Position numbers and translations under genes: made by a program. Source: Arthrobacter sp. HY1533 (GTDB taxonomy: Bacteria; Actinomycetota; Actinomycetes; Actinomycetales; Micrococcaceae). From it: a stretch of 64,000 bases of DNA. Shown here piece after piece: positions 8,198 to 19,039 of the stretch (its first letter is position 1; each line of letters opens with the position of its first letter). A model generated the notes under the pieces. That model searched no databases. It was given only the letters and a program-made list of their open reading frames with translations, and was not told where the DNA came from. Where the stretch lies: NCBI RefSeq assembly GCF_027568515.1, contig NZ_JANKZF010000006.1, forward strand, positions 204,623 to 268,622. The letters run 5' to 3'.

Positions 8198-9697
8198 GTG
8201 AGCGCAGAAAATACCCTGACCCCCGAGCCCAGCGACGTTTCCGAGCAGATGCTTGTCCGGATGGACAAGCGCGCAAAACTGCTTGAACGCGGCGATCAGG
8301 CGTACCCCGTGGGGGTGGCGCGGACCCACACCCTGGAGGAAATCCGGGCCAAGTACCCCGAGCTGGAAGCCGACACCGCCACGGGCGAGATTGTTGGCGT
8401 CAGCGGCCGCGTGGTCTACGTGCGCAACAAGGGCAAGCTGTGCTTTGCCACCCTTCAGTCCGGTGCCGGCACCCGCCTGCAGGTCATGCTGTCGCTGGCC
8501 AACGTCGGCGAGGAGGCGCTCGCAGATTGGAAGTCACTCGTTGACCTGGGCGACCACGTGTTCATCAAGGGCGAGGTCATCAGCTCCCGCACCGGCGAGC
8601 TCTCCATCATGGCCGCCGAATGGGCCATGGCATCCAAGGCGCTCCGCCCCCTGCCGGTGCTGCATGCCGAACTGTCCGAGGAAATGCGCGTCCGCCAGCG
8701 CTACGTCGACCTGATCGTGCGCGACGCCGCCCGCGAGCAGGTCCGCACCCGCTCGGCCATCATCAAGGCCATCCGCGACACCCTGCACGGCGAAGAGTAC
8801 ATCGAGCTGGAAACACCCATCCTCCAGCTCATCCACGGTGGCGCCTCGGCCCGCCCGTTCCGCACCCACCTGAACGCCTTTGACCAGCCGATGACCCTGC
8901 GCATCGCCATCGAGCTGTACCTCAAGCGGGCAGTTGTTGGCGGCATGGACAAGGTCTTTGAAGTGGGTCGCATTTTCCGCAACGAGGGCGTTGATTCCAC
9001 CCACAGCCCCGAATTCACCATGCTGGAAGCCTATGAGGCCTACGGCGACCAATTCACCATGGCCAAAACCATGCAGCGCATTATTCTTGCCGCGGCCGAC
9101 GCCACCGGGTCCCGGGTAATTGAAACCGAACGCGGCCAGATCAATCTCGACGGGGAATGGCCCTGGCTGCCCGTCTACAAGGGCCTTTCCGACGCCGTTG
9201 GCGTTGAAATCACGCCCGCCACTACTGCGGATGAATTGCGCAGCATTGCCGCAAAGCATGAGGTGGGAATTGATCCCGCCTGGGATGCCGAAAAGCTGGT
9301 CACCGAGCTGTTTGGTGAAATTGTGGAACCCACCCTTATCCAGCCCACATTTGTTTGCGACTATCCGCCGTCGGCCCAGCCGCTGGCCCGACAGCACCGC
9401 GACAAGCCGGACCTTATTGAGGCGTGGGACCTTATTATTGACGGACGCGAAACAGGCACCGCATTCTCGGAACTCATTGACCCGGTCATCCAGCGCGACC
9501 GCCTGACCCAGCAGTCCCTGGCCGCAGCGGCTGGCGACCCCGAGGCCATGCAGCTCGATGAGGACTTCCTGCGCGCCCTGGAATACGGTGCACCGCCCAT
9601 GGGCGGGCTTGGCCTGGGCATTGACCGGCTGGTCATGCTCTTTACCGGGACGGGCATTCGCGAAGCCATTCTCTTCCCCTTGATGAAGCCAGAGTAG
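8198..9697 (+). CDS. lysS: Lysyl-tRNA synthetase, class II
   Basis: Charges tRNA-Lys. The 499 residues match the usual length. An N-terminal OB-fold anticodon-binding domain (about 60-150, IVGVSGRVVYVRNKGKLCF) is followed by the class II catalytic core, with motif 2 around FEVGRIFRNEGVDSTHSPEF and motif 3 GGLGLGIDRLVML near the C-terminus. The GTG at 8198 lacks a Shine-Dalgarno sequence. The order lysS - lsr2 - clpC downstream is the same as in mycobacteria. A cognate tRNA-Lys gene happens to lie 35 kb away in this window. Confidence 0.97.
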   Translation: MSAENTLTPEPSDVSEQMLVRMDKRAKLLERGDQAYPVGVARTHTLEEIRAKYPELEADTATGEIVGVSGRVVYVRNKGKLCFATLQSGAGTRLQVMLSLANVGEEALADWKSLVDLGDHVFIKGEVISSRTGELSIMAAEWAMASKALRPLPVLHAELSEEMRVRQRYVDLIVRDAAREQVRTRSAIIKAIRDTLHGEEYIELETPILQLIHGGASARPFRTHLNAFDQPMTLRIAIELYLKRAVVGGMDKVFEVGRIFRNEGVDSTHSPEFTMLEAYEAYGDQFTMAKTMQRIILAAADATGSRVIETERGQINLDGEWPWLPVYKGLSDAVGVEITPATTADELRSIAAKHEVGIDPAWDAEKLVTELFGEIVEPTLIQPTFVCDYPPSAQPLARQHRDKPDLIEAWDLIIDGRETGTAFSELIDPVIQRDRLTQQSLAAAAGDPEAMQLDEDFLRALEYGAPPMGGLGLGIDRLVMLFTGTGIREAILFPLMKPE

Positions 9698-9710
9698 GAG
9701 CGGAACGGTT

Positions 9711-9863
9711 ATGGAATATGTTGCAGTTATCCTGCCTTCTTTGGGTGTTGGGGCGCTTTTCTACTTCGCCATGAAGGCTATATTCAATGCCGACAGGTCG
9801 GAACGTGATGCGCTGGCAAAGGCAGAACGCGATGCGGATTCGAACGGCGACGCCGGCCAGTAA
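9711..9863 (+). CDS. Small single-span membrane protein, function unknown
   Basis: A 50-codon gene: MEYVAVILPSLGVGALFYFA forms one hydrophobic helix (about residues 3-23), followed by a charged tail rich in Asp, Glu, Arg and Ala (NADRSERDALAKAERDADSN). AGGAGCGGAAC stands a few bases before the ATG, and the gene begins 13 bp after lysS. Hydrophobic helix, charged tail, ribosome-binding site and position together support a real gene. I do not recognise a function. Confidence 0.7.
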   Translation: MEYVAVILPSLGVGALFYFAMKAIFNADRSERDALAKAERDADSNGDAGQ

Positions 9864-9886
9864 ATGAAGATTTAGTCAATCTTTCT

Positions 9887-9915
9887 TTGACGCGGTTCAA
9901 TTTTGGCCACATAAT
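9887..9915 (+). promoter_or_regulatory. Strong sigma-A-type promoter of lsr2
   Basis: TTGACG (9887-9892), a 17-bp spacer, then CATAAT (9910-9915); five of six bases match consensus in each box. Predicted start is near 9922, leaving a leader of about 38 nt. The region is AT-rich against its surroundings. Confidence 0.75.
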
Positions 9916-9959
9916 TGTCATGAAGTATTCATCAAATCTATGTGAGGCGATTACGACCC

Positions 9960-10292
9960 ATGGCACAGAAAATCCACGTCACGCTTGTTGACGACATTGA
10001 CCAGAGCCCGGCCGATGAGAATGTCACGTTCGGCCTCGATGGAATCAATTATGAGATTGACCTTTCCGCCGACAATGCACAGGCCCTGCGCGACGCGCTG
10101 GCAACGTACATTGGCGCCGGGCGCCGCGTAGGCGGCCGTGCCGTCCGTGGACGTGGCCCCGCAGCCGCGCCCAAGAGTGCCAGCGACGTGGCCCAGATCC
10201 GGGCATGGGCCCGCGACAACGGCTACACGGTGCACGAGCGCGGCCGCATCCAGGCCGAAATTCGCGACGCATACAACGCGGCGCAGGGCTAG
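9960..10292 (+). CDS. lsr2: Lsr2 nucleoid-associated protein
   Basis: An H-NS-like DNA-bridging protein that silences AT-rich, often foreign, DNA in actinobacteria. The 110 residues start MAQKIHVTLVDDID, the usual Lsr2 N-terminal dimerisation strand. The C-terminal DNA-binding part has WARDNGYTVHERGRIQAEI, with the RGR AT-hook-like motif at about 98-100. The ATG at 9960 was chosen because this conserved start follows it; GAGGCG stands about 12 nt upstream. Only MRRLRP would be added by the earlier in-frame codon. A strong promoter and a hairpin terminator make it a single-gene unit. Confidence 0.96.
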   Translation: MAQKIHVTLVDDIDQSPADENVTFGLDGINYEIDLSADNAQALRDALATYIGAGRRVGGRAVRGRGPAAAPKSASDVAQIRAWARDNGYTVHERGRIQAEIRDAYNAAQG

Positions 10293-10329
10293 GCAATACC
10301 TGGTTGGGGCGCCCAAACGCCCCGCACAC

Positions 10330-10368
10330 CGGCGGGACCACCACAAAAGGTGGTCCCGCCGTCGTGCT
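10330..10368 (+). terminator. Intrinsic terminator after lsr2
   Basis: The arms 10330-10342 and 10349-10361 (CGGCGGGACCACC / GGTGGTCCCGCCG) pair perfectly around ACAAAA, followed by a short T-rich stretch (GTCGTGCTTT). Confidence 0.75.
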
Positions 10369-10411
10369 TTAACGGGGTGCCCCAATGGGACCTCTTTGAA
10401 AGTTGCTATTT

Positions 10412-10422
10412 CCCCTGTGGCG
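10412..10422. promoter_or_regulatory. Putative ClgR operator upstream of clpC
   Basis: CCCCTGTGGCG within TTCCCCTGTGGCGAA resembles the actinobacterial ClgR site (CGC-N5-GCG core), with imperfect symmetry in the left half. ClgR is known to activate clp genes in Corynebacterium, Streptomyces and Mycobacterium. If the TAGCAT at 10453-10458 is the -10 box, the site is centred near -48, a plausible activator position. Confidence 0.4.
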
Positions 10423-10489
10423 AACAAGCCACCACAAGTGGCCGGCACTGCGTAGCATCAAAGTACGCAGTAAAAGGAGTGTGGCGAAA

Positions 10490-12979
<2,490 letters not shown>

Positions 12980-12997
12980 TCCGCATTCGCGGTTCAC

Positions 12998-13031
12998 AAA
13001 GGGCGCACAACCAAGAGGTTGTGCGCCCTTT
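12998..13031. terminator. Terminator after clpC
   Basis: Perfect 15-bp arms 12998-13012 and 13017-13031 (AAAGGGCGCACAACC and its complement) around the loop AAGA; the flanking A-run and T-run make it usable in both directions. Confidence 0.85.
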
Positions 13032-13077
13032 GCGTGTGCCGGCCGGTTTGGAATCTTTTTTGTGCTGCCCGGAGTCT

Positions 13078-13083
13078 TAGACT
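13078..13083 (+). promoter_or_regulatory. -10 element for leaderless acetyltransferase gene
   Basis: TAGACT ends six bases before the GTG at 13090, with no Shine-Dalgarno sequence between. Confidence 0.55.
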
Positions 13084-13089
13084 GATCTG

Positions 13090-13596
13090 GTGACTTCAGC
13101 CCTTGCAATCCGCCCCGCCCGCACCCAAGACGTCTACGCCATCAAGGAACTGGTGGCGCCACTGGCGGAGCGGCGCATCCTGATTTCCAAGGAGTCGGTC
13201 ACCTACTTCGAAGGCATCCAGGAGTTCCTCATCGCCGAGATCGACGGCGAAGTGGTGGGCTGTGGTGCCCTGCACGTCATGTGGGAGGACCTGGCCGAGA
13301 TCCGGACCCTGGCCACGGCGGATGCGTGGCGCGGCAAGGGCATTGGCCACACCCTGGTTGAACAGCTCCTGGACCGGGCCCGCGCACTGGGTGTCAGCCG
13401 GGTCTTCTGCCTGACCTTTGAGGTGGACTTCTTCCTGGGCCACGGCTTTGAGGTCATGGCCGACCAGGGGGCCGTTGACCCGGTGGTCTACTCGGAACTG
13501 CTGCGTTCCGCCGATGAAGGCGTGGCGGAGTTCCTGGACCTGGCCCGGGTCAAGCCCAACACCCTGGGCAACACCCGCATGATCCGCCACCTGTAG
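13090..13596 (+). CDS. argA: Amino-acid N-acetyltransferase (N-acetylglutamate synthase type)
   Basis: A GNAT-fold enzyme of 168 residues, close to short actinobacterial N-acetylglutamate synthases that start arginine biosynthesis by acetylating glutamate. The acetyl-CoA pyrophosphate-binding motif RGKGIGHTL lies near residue 80. Strands ALAIRPARTQDVYAI and FLIAEIDGEVVGCGALHV mark the GNAT core, and FFLGHGFEV is the C-terminal signature. It has its own leaderless promoter downstream of the clpC terminator. The substrate is assigned by family resemblance; other acyl acceptors are possible. Confidence 0.78.
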   Translation: MTSALAIRPARTQDVYAIKELVAPLAERRILISKESVTYFEGIQEFLIAEIDGEVVGCGALHVMWEDLAEIRTLATADAWRGKGIGHTLVEQLLDRARALGVSRVFCLTFEVDFFLGHGFEVMADQGAVDPVVYSELLRSADEGVAEFLDLARVKPNTLGNTRMIRHL

Positions 13597-13702
13597 GCCG
13601 GATGGGGCGGCAACGGGATGCTGCTGCCCGGGGTCCCATACCGGTCATTTCCAGCTGCTGCGCGTCACATGAACGAACAATTGGCTGCATGGCGGGCAGC
13701 AT

Positions 13703-13731
13703 TTGCGATCGATTATCGATTTTCATAAAGT
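13703..13731 (+). promoter_or_regulatory. Predicted promoter with repeated ATCGAT in the spacer
   Basis: TTGCGA (13703-13708), 17 bp, TAAAGT (13726-13731). The spacer holds ATCGAT-T-ATCGAT (13708-13720), a symmetrical site well placed for a repressor of the downstream sugar-acid genes. The surrounding 13597-13765 stretch holds no gene. Confidence 0.5.
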
Positions 13732-13765
13732 CGGTTCACCACACCTCACCAGAAGGACTGAATCG

Positions 13766-13879
13766 ATGAAGAGCTTCCCCCACGCCGGGGCCCCTCGCGG
13801 CTGCCAGCCGCCCAACGCGCCGGGCCAGGCCGGGTGCCGGCAGTGGTTCGCAGATGGGCCTTCCAATGTCACCGACTAG
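13766..13879 (+). other. 37-codon reading frame, leader peptide or gene remnant
   Basis: An ATG with a good upstream AGAAGGACTG opens a 37-codon frame starting MKSFPHAGAPRG and ending in the first codons of the aldo/keto reductase, in another frame. It is rich in Pro, Gly, Cys and Arg, has no recognisable domain and lies directly behind a predicted promoter. Its position suggests a translated leader or the remains of a lost first gene. I cannot tell which. Confidence 0.3.
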
Positions 13880-14837
13880 ACGCACCATCGAGCGAGCCCG
13901 GGTGGGGGCATCCCGCACCCCGCTCAGCCGGCTGGGCCTGGGCACGGCCAAGCTGAACAACCGCGACGACCAGGCCGAGGCCACGCGCGTGGTTGCGGCC
14001 GCAATCGAGATGGGGGTGAGCTACTTCGACACCGCGCCCTTCTACGAGATCGGTCAGGCTGAACTTGCCCTGGGCGCTGCCCTGTCGGAAATCGGCGGAA
14101 ACCCGGACATCACCATTTCCACCAAGGTGGGTCGCATTGTGGACCCCGCCACCGGCGCATGGCACTACGACTTCTCACGCGACGGCGTGCTGCGCAGCCT
14201 TGAGTCCTCCCTCGGGCGCCTGCAGCGCGACCATGTGGACATTGTCTACGTCCACGACCCCGACGACCACGCCGGCGAGGCCAGCGCCACGGCCATCCCC
14301 ACCCTGCTGGAGCTGCGGGACGAAGGCGTCATTGGTGCCGTGGGTGTGGGCATGAACCAGTGGCAGCTGCCTCTGGAGTTTGTGCGCAACTTTGACCTGG
14401 ACGTCATCCTCATCGCGGGGCGCTATTCGCTGCTGGATGCCAGTGCAGCGGCGGAGCTGTTCCCCGCATGCCTGGAACGAGGGGTGGGCGTGGTGGTGGG
14501 CGGTGTGTTCAACTCCGGGATCCTGGCCGACCCCTCCGATGCGGCAACGTTCGCCTACCGCCCCGCCGCGGCGGACCTGCTGGAGAAGGCGCGCGCCATG
14601 CAGACCGTCGCCGCGCGCCACGGCCTGGCCCTGGCAGATGTGGCCCAGGCATTTGGAGCGGCCCACCCCGCAAGCACCTCCGTGCTGGTGGGCGTGACCG
14701 ACGTCGAACAGCTGGGCAGGAATGTGGACGCCTGGCACAAGCACATCCCGGCGCAGCTGTGGCTGGACCTGGAAGCGGCGGGCCTCCTGCCGGCCGGCGG
14801 CCTCTCGCCGCAGGGCCAGACGTGGGACGGGCAGTGA
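13866..14837 (+). CDS. Aldo/keto reductase, L-fucose/D-threo-aldose 1-dehydrogenase type
   Basis: Probably oxidises an aldose such as L-fucose to its lactone with NAD(P)+. The 323 residues form the AKR barrel: catalytic Asp and Tyr in YFDTAPFYEIGQAE, Lys in STKVGR, His in VYVHDPDDH. The next gene encodes a sugar lactonase, exactly as expected for fucose or rhamnose oxidation. Neither ATG 13866 nor ATG 13854 has a convincing ribosome-binding site; translation may be coupled to the short frame that overlaps it. The exact sugar is inferred from context. Confidence 0.82.
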   Translation: MSPTRRTIERARVGASRTPLSRLGLGTAKLNNRDDQAEATRVVAAAIEMGVSYFDTAPFYEIGQAELALGAALSEIGGNPDITISTKVGRIVDPATGAWHYDFSRDGVLRSLESSLGRLQRDHVDIVYVHDPDDHAGEASATAIPTLLELRDEGVIGAVGVGMNQWQLPLEFVRNFDLDVILIAGRYSLLDASAAAELFPACLERGVGVVVGGVFNSGILADPSDAATFAYRPAAADLLEKARAMQTVAARHGLALADVAQAFGAAHPASTSVLVGVTDVEQLGRNVDAWHKHIPAQLWLDLEAAGLLPAGGLSPQGQTWDGQ

Positions 14838-15740
14838 ATGGCGTGGGATGACGCCGTGGGCATTGTCGATGCGCACGTGCACCTGTGGGACACGGAGGTT
14901 TTCGCGCTGCCGTGGCTCACCGAGGTGCCCGAGCTGGCGCAGCGGTACAGCTACGCCGACATTGCCTCGCCCCTGGCCGACGGGGTCATTTGCGTGCAGG
15001 CCGGCGAATCCCTGGTGGAGGCGAACTGGCTGCTCGGGCAGGCGGCAGCCTTCCCGGCCATCCGGGCCGTGGTGCTCCAGTACGCCCCCAGTGACGTTCC
15101 CGGTGCGTGGGCCGGCGCAGTCCACGAGGCGGTGCAACAGTCCCTGGCACAGGGCGGGCCGGTTGCCGGCATCCGCATCCCGGCCAGCGGCGCCGGCGAC
15201 GACCTTGACGCAATGCCTGGCATCGACGCCTTGTGCACCGGCCTGGCCGCGAACGGCCTGGTGCTTGAACTGTTGCTCCGCCCGTCCCAGCTGCCCGCCG
15301 TGGCACGCCTGGCCGGGCGCTTCCCCGAGCTTTCCGTGGTCCTGTGCCACGTGGGGATCGGGCAGGACCCCATCGAGGCCGGCTGGGAGGCGCAACTTGA
15401 ACGCACGGCCCGGCACGGCAATGTCCACGCCAAGCTGTCCGGCATACTTTCGGTTGAGGGGGACACACAGCGTGCGGATGCCCCCGCACGGATTGTGCGC
15501 GCCGCCTTGGCGTCCTTTAGTGCGGACAGGCTCATGCTTGGCAGCGACTGGCCCATGTCCATCCGGACGGGCCTTGACTACGCCGGGGTGCTTGCCCGGG
15601 TGGAGGCCGAACTGTCCTCCTGCACGGAGACGGAGCTGGCAAGCATTCGGGGCGGGACTGCCCGGGCCTGCTACGGAATTCCGGACGCGGAACCGGCTGC
15701 CATGCCCACACCACCAGCAGCAATGAAGAGGTTGAATTGA
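14838..15740 (+). CDS. Amidohydrolase-family sugar lactonase (L-fuconolactonase type)
   Basis: A 300-residue COG3618-type amidohydrolase that would hydrolyse L-fucono- or L-rhamnono-lactone to the acid. The metal site is visible as DAHVHLWD (residues 11-18), the later VLCHVGIGQDP and the C-terminal LGSDWPMS Asp. The ATG follows the reductase stop directly (TGAATG) and the stop overlaps the GntR start, so the three are one operon. Together with the reductase it makes a two-step oxidation module; the matching dehydratase may be the convergent enolase-superfamily gene. Confidence 0.82.
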   Translation: MAWDDAVGIVDAHVHLWDTEVFALPWLTEVPELAQRYSYADIASPLADGVICVQAGESLVEANWLLGQAAAFPAIRAVVLQYAPSDVPGAWAGAVHEAVQQSLAQGGPVAGIRIPASGAGDDLDAMPGIDALCTGLAANGLVLELLLRPSQLPAVARLAGRFPELSVVLCHVGIGQDPIEAGWEAQLERTARHGNVHAKLSGILSVEGDTQRADAPARIVRAALASFSADRLMLGSDWPMSIRTGLDYAGVLARVEAELSSCTETELASIRGGTARACYGIPDAEPAAMPTPPAAMKRLN

Positions 15741-16417
15741 TGGGCGAGACAAAATACGGCTCCATGAGCCTTGACCGGGGACTGCTGTCCGACCAGGTCT
15801 ACGCACTGATCAAGGCCTCCATCCGCGACGGCACCTTCGAGCCCGGATCCCAGCTGGTGGAATCCCAGTTGGCCCGCGAGCTGAACATCAGCCAGGCACC
15901 CGTCCGGGAAGCACTCAAGCGCCTCATCCATGAAGGCGTGGTCACGCACGTCCCGCACCGCGGCAGTTTTGTCACGGCCTTCAGCCAGGACGAGGCGGAA
16001 CAGGCCCGGACCGTGCGCGTCGCGCTGGAGGGCCTTGCCGCCTCCCTGGCCTGCGGCAAGGTGGGTGCCCAGGCCCGCAGGACGCTCGACGGCGTCATCG
16101 GGAAGATGCACGACGCCGCCGCCGCGGGTGACATTGCCGGCTTCCGTGACCTGGACCTGCTGTTCCACCGCACCGTGGTTGAGCTGAGCGGGAACGTGTA
16201 CCTGCCGCGCATGTGGGAGTAAATCGAACCGAGCCTGCGTTCGCTGCACGTGCTTTCCGACCCGAACTTCGAAGGCGACTGGCACGCCGCGGCAGATTCC
16301 CACAAGGTGCTGCTGGAAGCCCTGGACGGCGACCCCGCCGCCGCGGAACGTACGTTCCGGGCCCACGCGGCCGGACACGCCCTGGACCCGGAAGGCTGCA
16401 AGCCGCGCCTAGACTAG
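15740..16417 (+). pseudogene. GntR/FCD-family regulator interrupted by an in-frame TAA
   Basis: An intact winged-helix N-terminus (about 20-85, with ELNISQAPVREALKRLIHEG) and the start of an FCD effector domain (DLDLLFHRTVVELSGN) read normally to codon 160. There LPRMWE is followed by TAA at 16220-16222. The same frame then continues for 64 codons of perfectly good FCD sequence (IEPSLRSLHVLSDPNF ... DWHAAADSHKVLLEAL ... FRAHAAGHA) to a natural TAG at 16417. The full length of 225 codons is normal for the family, so a single CAA/CAG-to-TAA type change is the simplest explanation. The truncated product would lose two of the histidines that usually bind metal and effector. GAAGAGG precedes the ATG. 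Confidence 0.85.
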
Positions 16418-16454
16418 CTGCGGCGCCCGCAGCCTGGCGGTGCCAAACACCGCC

Positions 16455-16498
16455 CAGCGCAAAGGGGCCGGCCCATGCGGGCCGGCCCCTTTGCGCTG
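16455..16498. terminator. Bidirectional terminator, 20-bp perfect stem
   Basis: The arms 16455-16474 and 16479-16498 are perfectly complementary around ATGC, with AAAG/CTTT inside the stem. It separates the convergent gntR and mannonate-dehydratase genes. Confidence 0.85.
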
Positions 16499-16505
16499 TT
16501 GCGAA

Positions 16506-17738
16506 TCACCAGTCGTGCATGGTCCCGTCCAACTGGAGCCGGTTCACCGGCAGGTAAGCGGGCGTGTACTCGAAGCCGGCAGCGAGCTCCTCGTTGTACT
16601 CCACGCCCAGGCCCGGGTTGTCACCCGGGTGCAGCAGGCCGTTCTCGAAGGTGTAGCTGGTCTGGAACACCTCAAGCGTGTCCGCGGAGTGTTTCATGTA
16701 CTCCTGGATGCCGAAGTTGTGGATCGCGATGCCCAGGTGGAGCTGTGCTGCCATGCCCACGGGGGAGATGTCGGTGGGTCCGTGGAAGCCTGACTTGATC
16801 TGGTAGACCGCCGCGAAGTCAATGATCTTCTTCAGTGCGGTGACACCGCCCGTGTGGGTCACGGCGCTGCGCACGTAGTCGATGAGCTGCTCGGTGATGA
16901 GCGTCTGGTAGTCATAGACGGTGTTGAAGACCTCGCCAATGGCCAGTGGAGTGGTGGTCTGGGAACGGACCCGTCGCAGCGCCTCCTGGTTTTCGCCGGG
17001 CGTGCAGTCCTCCAGCCAGAACAGCTTGTAGGGCTCCAGCGACTTGCCCAAGATGGCGGCCTGGTTCGGGGTCAGGCGGTGGTGGGCGTCGTGCAGGAGC
17101 GGCAGCGACGGGCCAAACTTCTCACGGACTGCGGCGAAGACCTCCGGTATGTGGTTCAGGTACGCCTCGCTGTCCCACGCCTCCTCAGTGGGAACCGCCG
17201 TGCGCTTGGCCGGCTCGTAGTCGTAGCGTTCGCCGGGGCGCTGGTCGCTGGCCACACCATACACCTGGCCCAGGCCCGGGACGCTGGTCTGGATGCGGAT
17301 GGCCTTGAAGCCCTGGTCCAGGTGGTTCTGGATCGAGGTGAAGAGCGAGGGCAGGTCGGATCCGGACGCATGGCCGTAGGCCAGTGCACCCTTGCGCGAG
17401 GCGCCGCCGAGCAGTTGGTACAGGGGCTGGCCTGTGACCTTGCCCTTGATGTCCCACAGGCACATGTCGACGGCGGCTATGGCCGCCATGGTCACGGGGC
17501 CGCGGCGCCAGTACGCTCCGCGGTACAGGTACTGCCAGGTGTCCTCGATGTTCCGTGAGTCGCGCCCAATGAGCAGCGGGACAACGTGCTCCTTCAAGTA
17601 GGCGGCCACCGACAGCTCACGGCCGTTCAGCGTGGCATCGCCCAGACCGGTCACGCCGTCGGAGGTGGTGATCTTCAGGGTGACAAAGTTGCGTCCCGGG
17701 CTCGTGACGAGCACCTCGACGCTTTCAATAATGCTCAC
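16506..17738 (-). CDS. manD: Enolase-superfamily dehydratase, D-mannonate dehydratase (ManD) type
   Basis: Dehydrates a sugar acid, typically D-mannonate or D-gluconate, to the 2-keto-3-deoxy acid. The 410 residues match ManD closely: [17 protein letters not shown] at the N-terminus, [10 protein letters not shown], and [12 protein letters not shown]. Metal and acid/base residues appear in [28 protein letters not shown] and GFHGPTD. The GTG at 17738 has AGGAAAGAGAAG just upstream; an ATG at 17756 would add six residues. It is divergent from a LacI gene with an operator between. ManD proteins vary in activity, so a fuconate-like substrate from the neighbouring module is possible. Confidence 0.87.
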   Translation of the reverse strand: MSIIESVEVLVTSPGRNFVTLKITTSDGVTGLGDATLNGRELSVAAYLKEHVVPLLIGRDSRNIEDTWQYLYRGAYWRRGPVTMAAIAAVDMCLWDIKGKVTGQPLYQLLGGASRKGALAYGHASGSDLPSLFTSIQNHLDQGFKAIRIQTSVPGLGQVYGVASDQRPGERYDYEPAKRTAVPTEEAWDSEAYLNHIPEVFAAVREKFGPSLPLLHDAHHRLTPNQAAILGKSLEPYKLFWLEDCTPGENQEALRRVRSQTTTPLAIGEVFNTVYDYQTLITEQLIDYVRSAVTHTGGVTALKKIIDFAAVYQIKSGFHGPTDISPVGMAAQLHLGIAIHNFGIQEYMKHSADTLEVFQTSYTFENGLLHPGDNPGLGVEYNEELAAGFEYTPAYLPVNRLQLDGTMHDW

Positions 17739-17800
17739 GGGCTTCTCTTTCCTCATTGAATGGACTGCAGCAGGCGTGGATGGCTTCCCCCGGTCCTGGA

Positions 17801-17825
17801 TGTAACAAAATGCGATACTGTTACA
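17801..17825. promoter_or_regulatory. Inverted repeat TGTAAC-N13-GTTACA
   Basis: Arms at 17801-17806 and 17820-17825, upstream of manD. This could be a second regulator site, perhaps of the broken GntR protein, but no known consensus was matched. The remaining 17739-18020 interval holds no gene. Confidence 0.35.
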
Positions 17826-17942
17826 TGCGTGGTGAGTTGACGGGATTGTTTCATCGCGCGCGATCTTCCTCACAATATAAGCACAAATCGGCTCCTCTTC
17901 GGGAGTGTGGTGCAATAATTTCCTGCCTTTGCGCGATGATCC

Positions 17943-17972
17943 TTGACGCTAGACTGTAAACGTTTGCAGAAT
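17943..17972 (+). promoter_or_regulatory. Promoter and LacI-type operator of the manD regulator
   Basis: TTGACG (17943-17948), 18 bp, CAGAAT (17967-17972). Between and overlapping them is CTGTAAACGTTTGCAG (17954-17969), a near-perfect palindrome with the central CG of LacI-family sites, so the repressor likely controls itself and the divergent manD. Confidence 0.65.
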
Positions 17973-18020
17973 GAATGTGCGCGCTCATGTGGCGCCGGAT
18001 GAATGGAGAGCGGTGTGGCC

Positions 18021-19019
18021 ATGGCTGTGACGATCAGGGATGTGGCCAAGGCGGCGGGCGTGTCGATTGCAACTGTCTCGCGGGCCCTGTCCAAGCCCGA
18101 ACAGGTGGCCGAGGAGACCCGACTGCACGTGGTCAAGGCTGCCCGCGAACTTGGCTACCGCCCCAACACTGCCGCCCGCGGTCTCAGCTCGGGTCAAACA
18201 GGCAGCATTGGCCTGGTGGTTCCGGACTTGGAGAACCCCTACTTCGGCTCGGTCGCCAAGGGAGTCCAGGAGCGTGCACGGGCCCAGGGCTACAACGTCC
18301 TGATCGCCGACTCCGACGAAGACGCCGGGCTTGAGGCGGAGATTGCGCGCACCCTCGCCCAGCAGGTTGACGGCATCATCCTGTGCTCGGTGCGCGGCAC
18401 CGACGCCACCATCCGCAGCCTTTCACGGGACATCCGGGTGGTCCTGGTCAACAGGAACGTGGACGGGCTGCCCTCAATCTCCGGGGACAACGCAGGCGGG
18501 ATGCGCCAGCTCGTGGGCCACCTTGTTGCCCTGGGGCACCGCAGCATCGCCTACGCCGGCGGGCCGGCCACATCCTGGACCAACAAGGTGCGCGCGGATG
18601 CCCTCGCCCACATCCTGGCCGCCAACGCGGAACTTGAGCTCGTGGACCTGGGCAACTTCCCGCCGTCGTACTCGGGTGGGATGCAGGCCGGCGACCTCGC
18701 CCTGGCCAGCCGGGCAACGGCAACGATCGCCTTCAATGACCTCATGGCCGTGGGCCTGCTCGAGCGGCTGCGGCAGCGCGGCGCCAATGTGCCCGCCGAC
18801 ATGAGCGTGACCGGCTTCGACAACATCCCCGCCGCGGCCATGGCGTGGCCGGGGCTGACCACTGTGGACTGTCCGCGCGTGCACATGGGCCGCGCCAGCG
18901 TGGACCTGCTCCTGGATGCCGTGCTGGGCCGCGAGGCCGGTGCCGCGCCGGATCTGGGTGCCGAACTAATCATCCGCCCGTCCACGGGGCCCGCCCCGGA
19001 GCGCACCGCCGCGGTGTGA
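18021..19019 (+). CDS. LacI-family regulator of the sugar-acid locus
   Basis: A 332-residue repressor: an HTH at the extreme N-terminus (VTIRDVAKAAGVSIATVSRA) followed by a hinge (YRPNTAARGL) and a type I periplasmic-binding-like effector domain. ATG 18021 gives the standard MAVTIRDVAKAAGV start; a GTG at 18015, better spaced from GGAGAG, would add two residues. It is divergent from manD with an AAACGTTT palindrome between, so it probably represses manD and perhaps the reductase-lactonase operon. The effector is likely a sugar acid. Confidence 0.88.
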   Translation: MAVTIRDVAKAAGVSIATVSRALSKPEQVAEETRLHVVKAARELGYRPNTAARGLSSGQTGSIGLVVPDLENPYFGSVAKGVQERARAQGYNVLIADSDEDAGLEAEIARTLAQQVDGIILCSVRGTDATIRSLSRDIRVVLVNRNVDGLPSISGDNAGGMRQLVGHLVALGHRSIAYAGGPATSWTNKVRADALAHILAANAELELVDLGNFPPSYSGGMQAGDLALASRATATIAFNDLMAVGLLERLRQRGANVPADMSVTGFDNIPAAAMAWPGLTTVDCPRVHMGRASVDLLLDAVLGREAGAAPDLGAELIIRPSTGPAPERTAAV

Positions 19020-19039
19020 ATGGTTGGGCCGCCTCCCGC

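Noticed and set aside
9110..9500. Slightly lower GC and different codon choice in the middle of lysS
   Set aside because: The protein is uninterrupted and fully typical; the shift is too small to argue for recombination without a computed profile.
10396..10401. TTGAAA as the -35 box of clpC
   Set aside because: No acceptable -10 hexamer occurs 16-18 bp downstream; TAGCAT at 10453 is the better -10 candidate.
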